Assembly: GCA_947455015.1 (NCBI GenBank)
Contig: CANGMY010000052.1
Location: forward strand, 1 to 8,413
DNA length: 8,413 nucleotides
Direction of reading: 5' to 3'
From: Microthrixaceae bacterium
Lineage (GTDB): Bacteria; Actinomycetota; Acidimicrobiia; Acidimicrobiales; Acidimicrobilacustridaceae
Below, piece by piece: positions 5,420 through 8,413 of the stretch. The position numbers and the translations under genes were made by a program. The stretch's first letter is position 1. Each line of letters starts with the position of its first letter. The notes below the pieces were generated by a model. It ran no database searches, was not told the DNA's origin, and saw only the letters and a program-made list of their open reading frames with translations.

Positions 5420-6601
5420 ATGGCTGGATCGGTCATTCTCGCTGGCGCCCGTACTCCTATTGGCAAGCTTTCCGGCTCACTCGCCGGTTTCGAAGCTACC
5501 GACCTCGGTGCAATCGCCATTCGTGCCGCGTTGCAGCGCGCTGGGCTCACCCCCGATCAGATCGATTACGTCTTCATGGGCCAGGTGCTCTTGGGTGGCG
5601 CCGGTCAGATGACGGCGCGTCAGGCATCGACGAAGGCGGGCATCCCCATGTCGGCTCCGTCGACCACCGTGAACAAGGTGTGTCTCTCGGGTCTTAATGC
5701 GATTCACCTCGCCGACCTCTACATTCAGTCCGGCGAAGCCGACATCGTCGTTGCCGGTGGCATGGAGTCCATGACTAACGCCCCGTACCTCATGCCCGGC
5801 GCACGCGCTGGTCTTCGCATGGGCGACGGCAAAGTCATCGACTCAATGATGTTCGACGGTTTGTTCTGCGCCATCGATCAGTTGGCTATGGGTGCTGGCA
5901 CCGAGAAGTACGCGGCCACCGCTGGTATCAGTCGTGAATCTCAGGACGCGCTCGCTGCGCTTTCGCATGCACGCGCCGTCAAGGCACAGGCGGAAGGATT
6001 GTTCAACGACGAGATCGTCAACGTCGAGATTCCGCAACGCAAGGGCGACCCCAAGTTGTTCTCTGTCGACGAAGGTGTTCGCGCAGAGTCCACCTATGAC
6101 TCCTTGAGCGGTCTTCGTCCGGCGTTCGACAAGGCCGGCAACATCACCGCTGGTAACGCATCTCAGATTTCCGATGGCGGCGCGGCTGTCATCGTTGCGT
6201 CTGAAGCCGCTGCTGAGCGTCTCGGCATTACGCCGCTCGGTCGCATCATCGGATACGGACAGGTTGCTGGCCCCGATGCATCGCTTCTCGACCAGCCAGC
6301 AAACGCGATCAACAATGCCCTCGATCGCGCTGGCATGAAGGTCAGCGATCTTGACCTGTTTGAACTCAACGAAGCATTCGCCGCTGTTGGTGTTGCATCG
6401 ATGGCCACGCTCGGCATCACCGACGAAATCACCAACGTCAATGGTGGCGCAATCGCTCTTGGTCACCCGATCGGAATGTCAGGCACCCGCGTTGCGCTGC
6501 ACATCCTGATGGAACTCAAGCGTCGCGGTGGCGGCAAGGGTGCTGCTGCACTTTGTGGTGGTGGCGGTCAGGGCGACGCCATCCTTCTTGAATCGATCTG
6601 A
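5420..6601 (+). CDS. Acetyl-CoA acetyltransferase (thiolase)
   Basis: Thiolase of 393 residues that condenses two acetyl-CoA to acetoacetyl-CoA, or cleaves 3-ketoacyl-CoA in the reverse direction; cytosolic tetramer in the family. It starts with the usual VILAGARTPIGKLSGSLAG. Catalytic residues are all visible: nucleophile Cys88 in NKVCLSG, NEAF at 317-320, His349 in GGAIALGHPIGMSG, and Cys379 in LCGGGGQGDA. Length is typical of biosynthetic thiolases. The start is fixed by GGAGG seven bases upstream of the ATG. It is divergent from ccr, which points to feeding C4 units to crotonyl-CoA and the ethylmalonyl-CoA route, though a role in beta-oxidation or polyester synthesis is possible. Its stop is one base from the stop of convergent recR, leaving no room for a separate terminator. 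Confidence 0.95.
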   Translation: MAGSVILAGARTPIGKLSGSLAGFEATDLGAIAIRAALQRAGLTPDQIDYVFMGQVLLGGAGQMTARQASTKAGIPMSAPSTTVNKVCLSGLNAIHLADLYIQSGEADIVVAGGMESMTNAPYLMPGARAGLRMGDGKVIDSMMFDGLFCAIDQLAMGAGTEKYAATAGISRESQDALAALSHARAVKAQAEGLFNDEIVNVEIPQRKGDPKLFSVDEGVRAESTYDSLSGLRPAFDKAGNITAGNASQISDGGAAVIVASEAAAERLGITPLGRIIGYGQVAGPDASLLDQPANAINNALDRAGMKVSDLDLFELNEAFAAVGVASMATLGITDEITNVNGGAIALGHPIGMSGTRVALHILMELKRRGGGKGAAALCGGGGQGDAILLESI

Positions 6602-6602
6602 G

Positions 6603-7205
6603 TTAGTCGACGTCACGGCGGCCCTCGAGGGCGCGGCCGAGCGTGAGCTCGTCTGCGTACTCGAGGTCGCCACCGACAGGAAGTCCGCTGGCAATTCGCG
6701 TCACGCGAATGCCGAGTGGTTTCAGTAAGCGACCTAAGTACATCGCCGTGGCTTCGCCCTCGATGTTCGGGTTGGTGCAGAGGATGACTTCTTCGATGCC
6801 TTCGGGTTCGATGCGAGCGAGAAGTTCTTTCACGCGCAGCTGATCGGGGCCGATGCCTTCGATGGGGCTGATCGCACCTTGCAGCACGTGATAGCGACCG
6901 CGGTATTCGCCGGTCTTTTCAACGGCCACGATGTCGCGAGGTTCTTCAACGACACACACAACACTTGCTTCGCGACGAGTGTCGCTGCAGATTCCGCACG
7001 AGTCACCCTCGGACACGTTGAAACAAATCGTGCAGAAACTGACGCGCTCTTTTACGACAGCAATTGCTGTTGCGATTCTGAGGGCATCTTCTGTCGGAAG
7101 TTTCAGAAGATGAAACGCGATGCGTTGCGCCGATTTCGGGCCAACACCAGGAAGTCGGCCAAGTTCATCGATGAGGTCCTGTACGGGACCGGCGTAGACG
7201 CTCAC
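6603..7205 (-). CDS. recR: Recombination mediator protein RecR
   Basis: Works with RecO (and RecF) to load RecA on single-stranded DNA in gap repair. The 200 residues show the full family layout: helix-hairpin-helix (LIDELGRLPGVGPKSAQRIA, 11-30), a C4 zinc site Cys58-x2-Cys61-x8-Cys70-x2-Cys73, a Toprim domain (about 80-175; VVEEPRDIVAVEKTGEYRG, ILCTNPNIEGEATA) and the C-terminal SGLPVGGDLEYADELTLGRAL. Length is standard and no key residue is missing. The start is GTG at 7205-7203, overlapping the ybaB TGA as GTGA, with only a weak ribosome site, so translation probably depends on coupling to ybaB. It closes the dnaX-ybaB-recR set and meets the thiolase tail to tail. Confidence 0.97.
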   Translation of the reverse strand: MSVYAGPVQDLIDELGRLPGVGPKSAQRIAFHLLKLPTEDALRIATAIAVVKERVSFCTICFNVSEGDSCGICSDTRREASVVCVVEEPRDIVAVEKTGEYRGRYHVLQGAISPIEGIGPDQLRVKELLARIEPEGIEEVILCTNPNIEGEATAMYLGRLLKPLGIRVTRIASGLPVGGDLEYADELTLGRALEGRRDVD

Positions 7206-7615
7206 GCGTTCTCGCCGGAATTCGGCGAGTCGATGTCGATGATGTCGTCGGCCGCACCAAAGAGCCCGAGTGATTCGAGATCGGCCAAGCCGCCGAGATC
7301 GCCGAGATCAGGCATGCCTGCGTTTTGGAATGGACCGAGTACTTCTTGTTGCATGGCATCGATTTGTGCGAGCGCATCATGAAACGCAGCGAGCACGAGA
7401 TCTTCGAGCATTGAAACATCGGCAGGGTCGACCGCTTCGGGTGAGATCGAAACGTTAAGCACCTGGAGACCGCCGGTAATGCGAATGGCCACGGCGTTAC
7501 CGCCGGCTTGACCAACGAATTCGCGCATCGCCGCATCGGCGCGGGCTTGTTCGAACTGCTGCTGCATGGCCATTGCTTGGCTCAGCATCGAACCGAGATC
7601 GAATTGATCTGACAT
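7202..7615 (-). CDS. ybaB: YbaB/EbfC family nucleoid-associated protein
   Basis: Small DNA-binding protein of the YbaB/EbfC family, thought to bind DNA as a dimer and found between dnaX and recR in many bacteria. The 137 residues hold an N-terminal helix (SMLSQAMAMQQQFEQARADA, 9-28), a central beta region (GQAGGNAVAIRITGGLQVLNVSI, 35-57) and the signature MLEDLVLAAFHDALAQID (69-86). From about residue 98 a 40-residue Gly/Leu/Asp tail follows, which shorter relatives (about 100-110 residues) lack. It includes DLGDLG encoded by a tandem 9-bp repeat and ends very acidic. The start ATG has GGGAG five bases upstream. It starts 33 bases after dnaX and its stop overlaps the recR start. Confidence 0.92.
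   Translation of the reverse strand: MSDQFDLGSMLSQAMAMQQQFEQARADAAMREFVGQAGGNAVAIRITGGLQVLNVSISPEAVDPADVSMLEDLVLAAFHDALAQIDAMQQEVLGPFQNAGMPDLGDLGGLADLESLGLFGAADDIIDIDSPNSGENA
7292..7309. repeat. Tandem 9-bp direct repeat inside ybaB
   Basis: GCCGAGATC occurs twice head to tail (7292-7300, 7301-7309). On the minus strand it falls in the YbaB tail and encodes the repeated tripeptide Asp-Leu-Gly. The unit is a multiple of three, so copy changes would keep the frame. Confidence 0.8.
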
Positions 7616-7648
7616 GTGGGCTCCCGGAGGGGCGAAGGGGTAGGGGGT

Positions 7649-8413
7649 TTACTCTTCGTCGACGAGTGATGCGCCAGGGAACACTGCGGCGATTCGGTCG
7701 ACGCCGGCAGTTGCTGTTCCTCGGGCATTGGTGAGGTCATCGAGGTCGATGGATTCGTCGACTGGGTTTTCGTCGGCGGCTGCTCGGCGCGATGCGGCAA
7801 CCGCGCGCGGTGCGGAAGGATCGGGAGCCGAACCGTCGACAACGAGTCGGATGGCCACTGCTGCGCCGAAGTGCGCAGAGAGCACTGACTCGACCTCGGG
7901 CCGGAGTTCTTCGCAACGAGTTGCATGCGGTTCGTTTGGAAGTCCGAACACTGCGACTCCGTCGACAACCTCGACCCAGTGTCCGCCAGAAAAGCGTGCC
8001 CGAGACCTTTGGGGCAGTGCGGGAAGGAGAGTGTCGCTCCAGATGCGGGTGAGGTCGACGAGTGCCGGCATGGCGCCACCGGTTGGTGCGGCCGGAGTGG
8101 GCTCTGGCGCGCTGGGGGCTGCCTCGGTGACCGGTTCGGGCGCAGCGTGCGGCGCGGGCGCGGGCGCAACTTCGGCTACTGGTCCTGGTTCCGCGGTAGG
8201 TGCGGGCGCTGCAACAACCGCAGGCGCCTTTTGTGCCGGAGCAGTACCGGGACGAGCAGGCCGTGCGGGACGGCCGGCAGCGGCGCGCTCGGCTGGGCGC
8301 CCCGGCCGTGCGGCTTCTTCAGCGCCTGAGCGACGAGCCAATTCCTGGCGAGCAACATCGGCGGGACGACTGCCGGCCGCGGGCATGCGACTGGTGTCGG
8401 CCTGTTCGTCGTC
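7649..8413 (-). CDS. dnaX: DNA polymerase III subunit gamma/tau, C-terminal part (partial)
   Basis: The frame is open to the right edge, giving 254 visible residues of a larger protein; the ATPase core lies outside. From the edge the order is an Ala/Pro/Arg/Glu-rich linker (visible residues about 10-113), a folded domain beginning LVDLTRIWSDTLLPAL and running to HFGAAVAIRLVVDG (about 118-195), a polar stretch, and the end LDDLTNARG...GVDRIAAVFPGASLVDEE. This layout, with the terminal DR...FPGA.LV-E, is what I know from actinobacterial DnaX, where it is the tau-type tail contacting polymerase and helicase. The position directly before ybaB and recR supports the call strongly. An internal ATG at 8386 is not the start, because the frame continues upstream without a stop. 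Confidence 0.88.
   Translation of the reverse strand, partial: DDEQADTSRMPAAGSRPADVARQELARRSGAEEAARPGRPAERAAAGRPARPARPGTAPAQKAPAVVAAPAPTAEPGPVAEVAPAPAPHAAPEPVTEAAPSAPEPTPAAPTGGAMPALVDLTRIWSDTLLPALPQRSRARFSGGHWVEVVDGVAVFGLPNEPHATRCEELRPEVESVLSAHFGAAVAIRLVVDGSAPDPSAPRAVAASRRAAADENPVDESIDLDDLTNARGTATAGVDRIAAVFPGASLVDEE

Noticed and set aside
5843..6466. Open frame of 207 codons on the - strand antisense to the thiolase
   Set aside because: The thiolase on the other strand is complete with all catalytic residues; the antisense peptide shows no domain.
8050..8340. Repetitive Ala/Pro-rich DNA as a possible tandem repeat
   Set aside because: No fixed unit repeats; it is a low-complexity protein linker in DnaX.
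7649..8386. A 245-residue gene starting at the ATG at 8386
   Set aside because: The frame runs on without a stop to the window edge, and the content is the tail of DnaX, so the ATG is internal.

Overview
The window reads as ordinary chromosomal DNA from a moderately high-GC actinobacterium. An Acidimicrobiia-type lineage is my inference. It rests on the dnaX-ybaB-recR order, an IdsA-type polyprenyl synthase with the RDDILG..GD motif, a divergent XseA followed by XseB, GTG starts in stop/start overlaps, and a carboxylating crotonyl-CoA carboxylase/reductase. There are no mobile elements, RNA genes or CRISPR arrays, and no gene-free stretch exceeds 300 bases; the longest is the 175-base divergent region at 5245-5419.

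Layout. Positions 1-757 (+ strand) carry the last 35 codons of one alpha/beta hydrolase and, overlapping it by ATGA, a short second alpha/beta hydrolase whose nucleophile serine and terminal histidine are missing. Converging on it is a minus-strand run of five genes read from 5244 down to 768: ccr, mce, xseA, xseB and a polyprenyl (GGPP-type) synthase. Divergent from ccr, on the + strand, is an acetyl-CoA acetyltransferase (5420-6601). It converges, one base apart, on the minus-strand set dnaX (C-terminal part, entering from the right edge), ybaB and recR.

How the genes fit together. The thiolase, Ccr and the epimerase cover acetyl-CoA condensation, reductive carboxylation of crotonyl-CoA to ethylmalonyl-CoA, and epimerisation of ethylmalonyl-/methylmalonyl-CoA. 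These are steps of the ethylmalonyl-CoA pathway or of C4/C5 acyl-CoA extender supply. The reductase, hydratase and mutase steps are not in the window. XseA and XseB are the two subunits of exonuclease VII; xseB overlaps the prenyl synthase gene by GTGA, an arrangement like xseB-ispA in enterobacteria. DnaX, YbaB and RecR form a familiar replication/recombination set, with recR also overlapping ybaB by GTGA.

Most of the window is housekeeping, and I see no convincing new system. The points most worth a second look are the catalytically incomplete hydrolase, the leader of ccr (a 16-codon ORF with a better ribosome site than ccr itself, a small hairpin, and an alternative leaderless -10), two stem-loops between mce and xseA, and a tandem 9-bp repeat in the unusual acidic tail of YbaB.
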